Source: Sphingobium lactosutens DS20 (lineage in GTDB: Bacteria; Pseudomonadota; Alphaproteobacteria; Sphingomonadales; Sphingomonadaceae). From it: 64,000 bases of DNA. The notes beneath the pieces were generated by a model. That model ran no database searches. It had not been told where the DNA came from and was given only the letters and a program-made list of their open reading frames with translations. Shown piece by piece: positions 37,153-44,223 of the stretch. Both the position numbers and the translations under genes were made by a program. How positions within the stretch are numbered: the stretch's first letter is position 1; each line of letters begins with the position of its first letter. The stretch lies in contig NZ_ATDP01000101.1 in assembly GCF_000445105.1 (NCBI RefSeq), positions 229,249-293,248 on the forward strand, read 5' to 3'.

Positions 37153-38076
37153 TTATCGAGCAGCCGAAATTCGGATCGCGTCCTTTTCGGATGACACGTC
37201 AACCGGCAGCAAAAGGGCAAGGGAGCGCGCAAAGGCATCCGGATCACCGATGCGATAGACGCCGCTCAGGCGCAGGGAGGCCGCCTGCGGATCGGACACC
37301 AGCAGAGGTCGGTCGGCGTAGCGGTTCATTTCCGCCGTCGCCTGCGCCAGAGTTTCGTCGCGAAAAGCCAGGCGACCGCTTTGCCAGGCGGTCAGATCCT
37401 CAAGCTCCGGCCGATCGAGCCGATCCTCCCGTCCCTGCGCCATGGCGATCCGTTGTCCGGCAGCCAACAGGACCGGACGGACCGGCGCATCCACCCGCGC
37501 GCTCCCTTGCAGGGCCGTGAATGCCACCTGATCCTGGTCCCGTCGCACGTCCAGCCTGGCGGCTTGCGCAACGGCGTTACGGGAACCGGCGTCAATCACG
37601 AATGGCCGGGGATCACGCGCAATGTCCAGGCTGACCCTGCCGGATTGCAGAGACAGGCGACGCTCGCTGTCTCGAGCGCGAAACCGGACGCGGGTGTCGG
37701 TGTCGAGCATGATGCGCGTGCCATCATCCAGGATGAAGCGACGCTGTTCCCCCACGCCTGTCTCAAATACACCGGCGCGCGCCTGTTGCCAGCCAAGGGA
37801 CAGGCCGCCCGTCAGCATCAGTCCTACGCCGCCGGCCATGACGGCGCGGCGCGACATGCCTCGCGCCACATGCGGGCGGGGCGGGTCGGCGCGCAGACCG
37901 CCGACAGCGTCCCAGATGGCGGAGGCTCGGTCAAACGCACGTGCGTGCGTGGCATCGGCGGCCAGCCATGCGCGAAACCCTGCTTCATCCTGCGCCGATC
38001 GGGTGTCGGCGTGAAGACGCGCCAGCCAGTTCGCCGCCTGCCGGTCTACCGTGTCCGGCTTGCCGCGCAACATCAC
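37153..38076 (-). CDS. FecR-family anti-sigma regulator
   Basis: Inner-membrane sigma regulator of the FecR family. An N-terminal DUF4880-type domain (ANWLARLHADTRSAQDEAGF, FRAWLAADATHARAFDRAS) is followed by a Tat-like segment SRRAVMAGGVGLMLTGG near residues 74-90, then the periplasmic FecR domain (GVGEQRRFILDDGTRIMLDT, LTAWQSGRLAFRDETLAQAT) and a C-terminal STN-like end. FecR proteins carry the signal from the TBDR's STN domain across the membrane. The start is GTG at 38076 or ATG at 38073, right after the FecI stop. Between it and the TBDR lies a 90-nt gap. 307 aa, normal. Confidence 0.88.
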   Translation of the reverse strand: MMLRGKPDTVDRQAANWLARLHADTRSAQDEAGFRAWLAADATHARAFDRASAIWDAVGGLRADPPRPHVARGMSRRAVMAGGVGLMLTGGLSLGWQQARAGVFETGVGEQRRFILDDGTRIMLDTDTRVRFRARDSERRLSLQSGRVSLDIARDPRPFVIDAGSRNAVAQAARLDVRRDQDQVAFTALQGSARVDAPVRPVLLAAGQRIAMAQGREDRLDRPELEDLTAWQSGRLAFRDETLAQATAEMNRYADRPLLVSDPQAASLRLSGVYRIGDPDAFARSLALLLPVDVSSEKDAIRISAAR

Positions 38077-38077
38077 G

Positions 38078-38602
38078 TCACCAATTCTCCATCCACTCGG
38101 CCAGATGAGCCATGGCCCGCGCGATATGTTTTTCCACGGCGCTCTGGCTGATCCCCAAGTGCTGGGCGATCTCGCGATATTTACGACCCTCGAGCCGATA
38201 CATCAAGAAGATCTGGCGTGTGCGGGGGCTAAGCTGTTCGACGCCGGCGCGCACGCGTTCCAGGCGCTGGCGCGCGATCAGCACTTCGTCCTGCAAGGGA
38301 CTATGGTCGGCTATGAGGGCGAAGGCGTCATCCCCCACCAGTCCCCAACGCTGTTCGCGGCGATAGGCGTCAATACCGCGATTGGCCGCCGTTCGGGCGA
38401 TGAAGGCGTCAGCATTGTCAGGGCCGGCGTCGCGCGAAGCGCTTGCGACCCAGGCGTCATGCAACAAATCTTCCGCATCGTCACGGCGCGTCATGCGCGC
38501 GACCTGAGAGCGTAGCCGGGTCCAGGACAGGCTCGACACACTCTTGCGCATTGCGAGGTTCGACAGGTTCATGCGCGGCCATCTAGAAAGGCGGCCATAC
38601 AT
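38078..38602 (-). CDS. FecI-type ECF RNA polymerase sigma factor
   Basis: ECF sigma factor of the iron-starvation/FecI group, 174 aa. Region 2 contains RDDAEDLLHDAWVASA and AFIARTAANRGIDAYRREQR; region 4 contains LSPRTRQIFLMYRLEGRKYREIAQHL and GISQSAVEKHIARAMAHL, the helix-turn-helix for the -35 element. It would transcribe the TBDR operon when the receptor signals through FecR. ATG 38602 and ATG 38572 (MNLSNLAMRK) are both possible; neither has a clear ribosome site. The FecR gene follows after 1-4 nt. Whether the ligand is iron-related or a sugar/organic compound cannot be read from the sequence. Confidence 0.88.
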   Translation of the reverse strand: MYGRLSRWPRMNLSNLAMRKSVSSLSWTRLRSQVARMTRRDDAEDLLHDAWVASASRDAGPDNADAFIARTAANRGIDAYRREQRWGLVGDDAFALIADHSPLQDEVLIARQRLERVRAGVEQLSPRTRQIFLMYRLEGRKYREIAQHLGISQSAVEKHIARAMAHLAEWMENW

Positions 38603-38719
38603 TTTGATGACGGGTCGAAGTCAGCGCGATGACAGGCGCCCGACCGCAAAATGACGATGGTGCGCCATGCCGATCGCGGCAGTCATGGAACATTCATGCT
38701 GGGCGGCTATTGTAGTCCC

Positions 38720-38746
38720 GTCACTCCTTCCCCCCTTTGGAGTGAC
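38720..38746. repeat. Inverted repeat GTCACTCC/GGAGTGAC
   Basis: GTCACTCC and GGAGTGAC form a perfect 8-bp inverted repeat with an 11-nt loop in the 190-nt gap between fahA and fecI. It may be a hairpin or an operator for the sigma-factor gene. Weak evidence. Confidence 0.3.
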
Positions 38747-38760
38747 CCTCCCTGAACCTC

Positions 38761-38788
38761 GGCTCCGCCGGCACATGCCGGTGGAGCC
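38761..38788 (-). terminator. Hairpin after fahA
   Basis: GGCTCCGCCGGC and GCCGGTGGAGCC pair over 12 bp with one G-U and loop ACAT, 7 nt past the fahA stop on the minus strand. A T-rich tail (ATTTTCTT) exists only on the + side. It likely separates the homogentisate operon from fecI. Confidence 0.5.
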
Positions 38789-38794
38789 ATTTTC

Positions 38795-40087
38795 TTATGC
38801 GCGGACGGGCAGGATGGTGGCGCGGCATTCCCCAAAGCCGATGGATGCAAACCCTTCGCGATGGGCGCGCGCCTCCAGCAGCACTTCGTCGCCATCTTCC
38901 AGAAAGCTGCGACGTTCGCCAGACGGCAGGATGACGGGCGTTTTGCCGCCCTGCGTCATCTCCAGCAAACTGCCAAGTGATCCCTGGTCCGGTCCCGAGA
39001 TCGTCCCGGTGCCCAGCAGGTCGCCCGGCGTCAGGTTACAGCCATTGGAGGCATGGTGGGTGACGATCTGCGCCGCCGTCCAATACATGGCCTCAGCCCG
39101 GCTCTGGCTGAGGCGGAAGGGCGGCATCCCGGCGTCCCGCATTTTCGCGGTGCGGACGGAGACGGCGAGGTCAAGCGCCAGTCCGCCATGACGCTGATCC
39201 TGCGCGTCGAGCAGATAGGGCAAAGGCGCGGGGTCACCCTGCGGCCGGGCAGGCTGCGCCTGACGGAAGGGCGCGAGCGCTTCGGGCGTTATCACCCAGG
39301 GGGAAATGGTCGAATGGAAATTTTTGGCGAGGAACGGCCCGAGCGGCACATATTCCCACGCCTGGAAATCTCGCGCCGACCAGTCGTTGAGCAGGCAGAA
39401 GCCCGCAATATGGTCGGCCGCGTTCTGAACCGGGATGGGATCACCCAGTTCATTGCCCTGCCCGATCCAGATGCCCAGTTCCAGTTCATAGTCCAGCCGC
39501 GCGCTCGGACCAAAACGCGGTTCGGCGGCATCGGGGGCCTTGGACTGACCCTTTGGCCGAACCACCGGCACGCCGGACGGCCGCACCGAAGACGCGCGCC
39601 CATGATAGCCGATCGGCACATATTTATAGTTGGGCAGCAGCGGATTGTCAGGGCGGAACAGGGTGCCGACATTGGTGGCATGATGAATGCCGACATAGAA
39701 ATCGGTGTAATCGCCGATGCGAGCGGGCAAATGGAGACTACAATCCGCCTGGGCGTGAAGCGCCGGGGCAAGGGCAGGTTGCGCGTCCCGGTCACAGAGC
39801 AGGCGCGAAAGCGCGCGGCGCAGCGCGACCCGGTCCGCAGCCGGCAGGGCCATTATGCGGTTCAGGCTGTCATCGCCGAGCAGGGGCTGAACGGCGTCGG
39901 GCAGTCGATCGCCTATCGCGGAAAGGTCAAGAATATGGTCGCCGATCGCAACGCCGGGACGGGCTGCGCCATCGCCCGGAGAAAAAATGCCGAACGGCAG
40001 ATTCTGCACCGGAAAATCTGGGTGGCCAATAGCGCCATCAACCCAGCATGGCAGGTCGATGGCGTGGGTTTCGTCAATGGGGGTCAC
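38795..40087 (-). CDS. fahA: Fumarylacetoacetase
   Basis: Fumarylacetoacetate hydrolase, the last step of tyrosine/homogentisate catabolism, giving fumarate and acetoacetate. The N-terminal small domain ([20 protein letters not shown]) and the catalytic metal-binding core ([69 protein letters not shown]) are complete. It starts with GTG overlapping the hmgA stop (GTGA), with AAGGAG upstream. At 430 aa the length is usual. The pathway's middle step, maleylacetoacetate isomerase, is not in the window, so it is either elsewhere or glutathione-independent. Confidence in the assignment is high. Confidence 0.96.
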   Translation of the reverse strand: MTPIDETHAIDLPCWVDGAIGHPDFPVQNLPFGIFSPGDGAARPGVAIGDHILDLSAIGDRLPDAVQPLLGDDSLNRIMALPAADRVALRRALSRLLCDRDAQPALAPALHAQADCSLHLPARIGDYTDFYVGIHHATNVGTLFRPDNPLLPNYKYVPIGYHGRASSVRPSGVPVVRPKGQSKAPDAAEPRFGPSARLDYELELGIWIGQGNELGDPIPVQNAADHIAGFCLLNDWSARDFQAWEYVPLGPFLAKNFHSTISPWVITPEALAPFRQAQPARPQGDPAPLPYLLDAQDQRHGGLALDLAVSVRTAKMRDAGMPPFRLSQSRAEAMYWTAAQIVTHHASNGCNLTPGDLLGTGTISGPDQGSLGSLLEMTQGGKTPVILPSGERRSFLEDGDEVLLEARAHREGFASIGFGECRATILPVRA

Positions 40088-41415
40088 ATATTGTCTCCTT
40101 GGACGGGCAGGCGCGCCTTGGCGAAGCCCGACCAGCAGGCGTCATAATCGCGCTGCGCGAAATCGGCCTCGGCGGCGAAGCGGGTGGGGCGGAAAGGCAG
40201 GCGCCCTTCAAACATGAAGGCCATTGTCGCCTCTATCTTGTGCGGAGCGAGCGACGCGGCGATGGCATTTTCGTAACTGGAGCGGTCGGGGCCGTGACTG
40301 GCCATCTGGTTATGCAGCGATGCGCCACCCGGCGCGAACCCACCGGCCTTCGCATCATAGGCGCCGGTCACCAGCCCCATGAATTCGCTCATCACATTGC
40401 GATGGAACCAGGGCGGGCGGAACGTGTCTTCGGCCACCATCCATCGCGGCGGAAAGATGACAAAGTCGCAATTGGCGACGCCAGGCGTATCGCTGGGGCT
40501 GGTCAGCACCGTGAAGATCGAGGGATCGGGATGATCATAACTGACCGTGTTGATGGTGTTGAAGCGACGCAGATCATAGCGGCATGGAGCAAGATTGCCG
40601 TGCCAGCCAACCACATCGAACGGGGAATGGGGCAAGCGCGTCGCCCAAAAATGGCCCTGAAATTTCTGGATCAGCTCAAACGGCGCGTCGACATCTTCGA
40701 ACCAGGCGGCCGGGGTTTCGAAATCGCGGGCGTTGGCAAGGCCGTTGGCGCCGATCGGCCCCAATTCGGGAAGACGGAACAGCGCGCCATAATTTTCGCA
40801 GATATAGCCGCGCGCCACTCCGTCCAGAGGCGTGACCTGAAAGCGGACGCCGCGCGGGATGAGCGCGATCTGCTGCGGCGCGACCTCGAACCGGCCAAGT
40901 TCGGTGATGATCCGCAAAGCGCCCTGTTGCGGGACAATCAGCATCTCGCCATCGGCATTGAAGAAGGCGCGCGCGTCCATCGAACGGTTGCAGGCATAAA
41001 GATGGACGGCGAAGCCGACGACTGCGGCGACATCACCATTGCCGCAATAGGTGATGATACCGTCTATAAAGTCGGTCGGCTCGGCTGGTATCGGCAGCGG
41101 ATCCCAGCGCAGGCGATTGGGAGAAGGCGGCAGGTCGGAGAAAGGCGCAGAGGCGAAATGTCGGGCGCCAGGATAAGGGCGATAGGCCCCATGCTGAGCC
41201 GTGGGCCGCAAACGATAAAGCCAGCTACGGCGGTTGTCCGCGCGCGGCGCGGTGAAGGCGGTGCCGGAAAGCTGCTCGGCATAGAGGCCAAAGGGGGTCT
41301 TTTGCGGTGAGTTGCGGCCGAGCGGGACAGCGCCGGACACGGCCTCCGTCACGATATGATTGGCAAAGCCGGGGGTCATCCCGGCCGATATGCCATCTGG
41401 ATCCGGACTGAGCAT
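40084..41415 (-). CDS. hmgA: Homogentisate 1,2-dioxygenase
   Basis: HmgA, a ferrous-iron ring-cleaving dioxygenase converting homogentisate to maleylacetoacetate. Family blocks are [11 protein letters not shown] near the start, [18 protein letters not shown], and the core [20 protein letters not shown] plus VMSEFMGLV, which contains the iron-binding His/Glu residues. The C-terminal half has [19 protein letters not shown] lies about 8 nt before the ATG. fahA follows with a 4-nt overlap, and a divergent MarR-type regulator with a palindromic operator candidate lies upstream. 443 aa, normal. Likely induced by homogentisate or a tyrosine breakdown product. Confidence 0.97.
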   Translation of the reverse strand: MLSPDPDGISAGMTPGFANHIVTEAVSGAVPLGRNSPQKTPFGLYAEQLSGTAFTAPRADNRRSWLYRLRPTAQHGAYRPYPGARHFASAPFSDLPPSPNRLRWDPLPIPAEPTDFIDGIITYCGNGDVAAVVGFAVHLYACNRSMDARAFFNADGEMLIVPQQGALRIITELGRFEVAPQQIALIPRGVRFQVTPLDGVARGYICENYGALFRLPELGPIGANGLANARDFETPAAWFEDVDAPFELIQKFQGHFWATRLPHSPFDVVGWHGNLAPCRYDLRRFNTINTVSYDHPDPSIFTVLTSPSDTPGVANCDFVIFPPRWMVAEDTFRPPWFHRNVMSEFMGLVTGAYDAKAGGFAPGGASLHNQMASHGPDRSSYENAIAASLAPHKIEATMAFMFEGRLPFRPTRFAAEADFAQRDYDACWSGFAKARLPVQGDNM

Positions 41416-41429
41416 CGCCCTCTCCTATA

Positions 41430-41443
41430 GTTTCATATGCAAC
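41430..41443. promoter_or_regulatory. Candidate MarR operator between hmgA and marR-type gene
   Basis: GTTTCATATGCAAC is a near-perfect 14-bp palindrome (one mismatched pair) centred on CATATG, 15 nt from the hmgA start and 30 nt from the MarR-type start. A further pair CCTATA/TATAGG flanks it (41425-41452). Such AT-centred palindromes are typical MarR sites, so the regulator probably controls hmgA-fahA and itself from here. Confidence 0.55.
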
Positions 41444-41472
41444 CAATATAGGCTTTGCGAGAGGCGTGTCAA

Positions 41473-41955
41473 ATGATAGCCTTGGCCATGACCATCGCCT
41501 CTTTGCGGCTTGACGCTTTTCTGCCCTATCGCCTGTCGTTCACGACCAATTTGGTGAGTGACGCGGTCGCCAGCGCCTATGAGGAGGCGTTCGGGCTGCG
41601 CATTCCCGAATGGCGCGTGGTCGCGGTGGTGGCCGAACATCCGGATGGCGTGACGCCGCAGGCAATCGGGCTCAAAACGCGGATGGACAAGGTGACGGTG
41701 AGCCGTGCCGCAAGCGCCCTGGTCGACCGCGGCCTGTTGCAAAGAACGCCAAACCCAGCCGATCAGCGGTCGCACCTCCTGATGCTGAGCACCGCCGGCA
41801 CTGCCCTGTACCAGGCGATCGTCCCACAGGCGCTCGCCCTGGAAGAACAGATATTCGGCTCCTTCACCCAGGCGGAACGGGCGCAATTGGTTGCGATGCT
41901 GCGCCGCATTGATGCGATCGTGCTGGCGGGAAATATGTCAGCATCAAATCCATAG
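41473..41955 (+). CDS. MarR-family regulator of homogentisate genes
   Basis: Winged-helix MarR-type regulator, about 160 aa. Helix-turn-helix and wing: VTPQAIGLKTRMDKVTVSRA, ALVDRGLLQRTPNPADQRSH with the typical Asp-Arg wing tip. The frame is open from a TTG at 41455, but ATG 41473 (MIALAMTIAS) has GAGAGG about 8 nt upstream; ATG 41488 is an alternative. Divergent from hmgA across a 57-nt gap with a palindrome, so it is probably a repressor released by homogentisate or a related acid. The link is by position only. Confidence 0.88.
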   Translation: MIALAMTIASLRLDAFLPYRLSFTTNLVSDAVASAYEEAFGLRIPEWRVVAVVAEHPDGVTPQAIGLKTRMDKVTVSRAASALVDRGLLQRTPNPADQRSHLLMLSTAGTALYQAIVPQALALEEQIFGSFTQAERAQLVAMLRRIDAIVLAGNMSASNP

Positions 41956-42078
41956 CACAGGCGCGACCGGCACAGGCCACACCGCGGAATGAGGGGCCGA
42001 CCCGCCAGGTCTCTCATCGATTTGGACACCTTGCCGTGTCTTCTGCGTTGATGGGCTCCATTGTTTGAAAGGACCCTC

Positions 42079-42198
42079 ATGCCCCATCACAAGGAACGCC
42101 CTGCCCGCAAGGCGACGTCCCGTCTGGCCATTTACCTGTTCTTCGCCTTTGTTCTGGCAGCGCTCCTGGCATTTGCGTGGGTCAACATGCACGGGTGA
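42079..42198 (+). CDS. Small single-pass membrane protein (39 aa)
   Basis: A short gene below usual size cut-offs. AAAGGA lies 5 nt before the ATG, a strong ribosome site. The product has a basic, His-containing N-terminus (MPHHKERPARKATSR), then one hydrophobic stretch of about 20 residues (LAIYLFFAFVLAALLAFAWV) and a short tail NMHG. I do not recognise the family. It is convergent with the triheme cytochrome c gene (15 nt between stops), so it could be a stand-alone small protein or an accessory subunit of the oxidase encoded on the other strand. It is a real candidate because the ribosome site, start and membrane pattern agree. Confidence 0.6.
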   Translation: MPHHKERPARKATSRLAIYLFFAFVLAALLAFAWVNMHG

Positions 42199-42212
42199 GC
42201 CCACCCGCGACG

Positions 42213-43262
42213 TTATTGCTTCGCACGGGGTGACGCGCCGATAGTCGTTGCGAGTGCATCGATTTTTGACGTCGGTATGCGCCGGGCGATCGTTGGCATG
42301 GTCGCCGGCGATTGCCGTGCATCGACCACCATCTTGTCCTGTTGCCAGTTTTTGAGGCGCGCCGCGATATAGGACGGCTTTTGCCCGGCCAGGATTGGTC
42401 CTGCCTTGCCTGGCGCATGGCAGTTGGCGCAGGCTGGAATGGGCAAGCCGGCTTGATCCTTTAAGGTGGGCAAATCTCCCAGCCGCACGTCACTTTTCAA
42501 CCCCGGCAACGCCGCAAAATGATACGCCAGGCGCTGCATTTCCGCGTCGGTCAAACCAGCGACCGCTGTCTGCATGACCGCACTGGACCGCTCTCCGGTT
42601 GCATAACGCCGCAAGCTCGCCAGCAGATAAGCGGGTTCCTGCCCGCCCAATATCGGAATGTCGCGCTGCCCCCTCCCCTGCCCGTCAGCGCCATGACAGC
42701 TAGTGCAGGCCGCCAAGGTAGCAGGAGCAATGCCGGCCGCCGCATTGTCGCCTGCCGCCTGCGTCAGCGCTCGATATTGCTGCGGCGTCATGTGCGGAAG
42801 CAAGCGGACGAAGGCCGCCATGCGTTTTACTTCATCCGGGCGATCGGGCGCGGGCCAAGCGGGCATGCCGGTATATTTGACACCGTGGCGGATGATCCAG
42901 AACAACTCACGATCCCGCCATTCTACGGCCGTTTCTGCTAGGTCCGGCGCGGGCGGCGTGGCGCTTTGCATCACCGGCGATGGCCGGACGCCCGGTGCGC
43001 CGTGACACACCTGGCAGGCCTGGCGAAAATGCCCCGCCGCGCTCACCATGCCTGTGTTGTCCAGAGGGTCGTCAGGCGCCTGCAACGCCGAGTAGGTCCG
43101 CACAGAGTTGCGCATCACCCAGTGCAGGAACCAATCAGTCACGCGCCAATGGCCCGAGGAAGCAGAAACCTGCATCGCGCCCGACCATGCAAAGAGCATG
43201 ACCGCAACGATGATGCTGGCGAGCGCAAGGATCGCGCGCCGCCAGGTAATGCGGACAGTCAT
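42213..43262 (-). CDS. Triheme membrane-anchored cytochrome c
   Basis: A 349-aa protein with an N-terminal membrane anchor (AILALASIIVAVMLFAW) and three CXXCH heme sites: CQVCH, CTSCH and CANCH, spread over the chain, each followed by a Met that may be the sixth ligand. It begins with ATG overlapping the CtaG-like stop (ATGA), so it belongs to the oxidase operon and is its last gene. It likely delivers electrons from the bc1 complex or a donor to the CuA/cytochrome c subunit II. Diheme or triheme forms of this type are known from alternative oxidases; the exact partner is inferred. Confidence 0.88.
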   Translation of the reverse strand: MTVRITWRRAILALASIIVAVMLFAWSGAMQVSASSGHWRVTDWFLHWVMRNSVRTYSALQAPDDPLDNTGMVSAAGHFRQACQVCHGAPGVRPSPVMQSATPPAPDLAETAVEWRDRELFWIIRHGVKYTGMPAWPAPDRPDEVKRMAAFVRLLPHMTPQQYRALTQAAGDNAAAGIAPATLAACTSCHGADGQGRGQRDIPILGGQEPAYLLASLRRYATGERSSAVMQTAVAGLTDAEMQRLAYHFAALPGLKSDVRLGDLPTLKDQAGLPIPACANCHAPGKAGPILAGQKPSYIAARLKNWQQDKMVVDARQSPATMPTIARRIPTSKIDALATTIGASPRAKQ

Positions 43263-43849
43263 GCCATACTCCGTTGCCGAAGGAGGCTGGCCAGCAACGC
43301 CAGCCCGCCGAAGAAATAGCTTGCGGCGCCCAGCATCAGCATGATGACGCCGCCCAGTTGCTGGTCAACCAGCGGATCGAGGCCGGCATGGCTGTGATGC
43401 ACCATCGGGTAGAGTGGCCGGGGCGCAAGGCCGATCAGCACCCCCAGCAATGTCATGTGCATCGACGTCAGCAGCAGCGCGCCGATGCCCGCCACACGCT
43501 GCGGGGCATGGCATACGGACGACCAGAGGAGCAGGCCGGCGGAGAGAAAGCAGAATTGCTCGACGACGAGGACGGGAAAGGATTGCGTCGCCGTGCGCAG
43601 GGCAGGCAAATGCCACAGCCACACGACGACCAGTTCAACCAGCATCATCGCCATGGGCGTCACCCTATGGGGCCAGCGCCGCGCGGGATCGGCCACCGTC
43701 CCGGTCAGGCCGAAAGCAAGCAGGGGCGCAGCGACAGCGACCGCAATCATATGGCCCGCCATATGGCCGATCATGCCGAGCGGCAGTGCGGCCAGCAGCC
43801 ACCCCATGGGCAGCATGGCCAATCCCGCGACAAGAGCGACCCGCTTCAC
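43259..43849 (-). CDS. CtaG-like cytochrome oxidase assembly membrane protein
   Basis: Polytopic membrane protein of the caa3-type CtaG family, about 196 aa with six hydrophobic helices. His/Met-rich positions (GMIGHMAGHMIA, SVCHAPQRV, SMHMTLLG, HHSHAGLDPLVDQQLGG) fit copper- or heme-oxidase assembly. A TTG at 43855 opens the frame, but GTG 43849 has GGAA 7 nt upstream and overlaps the stop of the upstream gene as GTGA. It likely helps insert cofactors into the fused oxidase. This is distinct from the Cox11-type CtaG. Family call is from the pattern, moderately sure. Confidence 0.8.
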   Translation of the reverse strand: MKRVALVAGLAMLPMGWLLAALPLGMIGHMAGHMIAVAVAAPLLAFGLTGTVADPARRWPHRVTPMAMMLVELVVVWLWHLPALRTATQSFPVLVVEQFCFLSAGLLLWSSVCHAPQRVAGIGALLLTSMHMTLLGVLIGLAPRPLYPMVHHSHAGLDPLVDQQLGGVIMLMLGAASYFFGGLALLASLLRQRSMA

Positions 43850-44223
43850 AGGCAATTCCGGAGAAAGACGACGGGCAGCGCAGTGAAGATCACACCGACG
43901 AAACTGAGGCCCGCCAAGAGCAGCGTCGATTTCGCCAGAAACCGCAGCCGGTCGATATCGGTCGAATCCTGGTGCGGGGCGCTATCGCCGGGGCGGCGCG
44001 TCTGCTTCCACGCTATCCATCCGGACAGGGCGATGAGCGTCAGAGCGATGATCGTGCCAGCCACGAACAGGGTCGGGAAGGTCGCGAATGTCCCCACCTT
44101 CGCACAGGAAATCGCGGCCCACAGATAGGCCATCAGGAAATGCCCGGCCCAGATGGCGGGCGGAACGATCAGCGTCCAGAGCGTGACCTTCAGCCGCTCA
44201 TGCCATTTGCCCCGATCCGTCAT
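43846..44223 (-). CDS. Small oxidase-operon membrane protein of unknown function
   Basis: A 125-aa protein with three predicted membrane helices (about 13-35, 49-68 and 97-120) joined by a basic/acidic linker (RRPGDSAPHQDSTDIDRLRF). I do not recognise a named family. It starts inside the stop of the subunit I+III gene (ATGA) and overlaps the CtaG-like gene, so it is cotranslated with the oxidase. It could be a small structural subunit replacing subunit IV, or an assembly factor. No metal motif is seen. Confidence 0.75.
   Translation of the reverse strand: MTDRGKWHERLKVTLWTLIVPPAIWAGHFLMAYLWAAISCAKVGTFATFPTLFVAGTIIALTLIALSGWIAWKQTRRPGDSAPHQDSTDIDRLRFLAKSTLLLAGLSFVGVIFTALPVVFLRNCL

Noticed and set aside
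38720..38788. Possible small RNA made of two hairpins between fahA and fecI
   Set aside because: No promoter-like element and no U-run after either stem on the same strand; described only as hairpins.
40048..41310. A 420-codon + strand frame opposite hmgA
   Set aside because: HmgA motifs are complete on the minus strand and the + frame has none.
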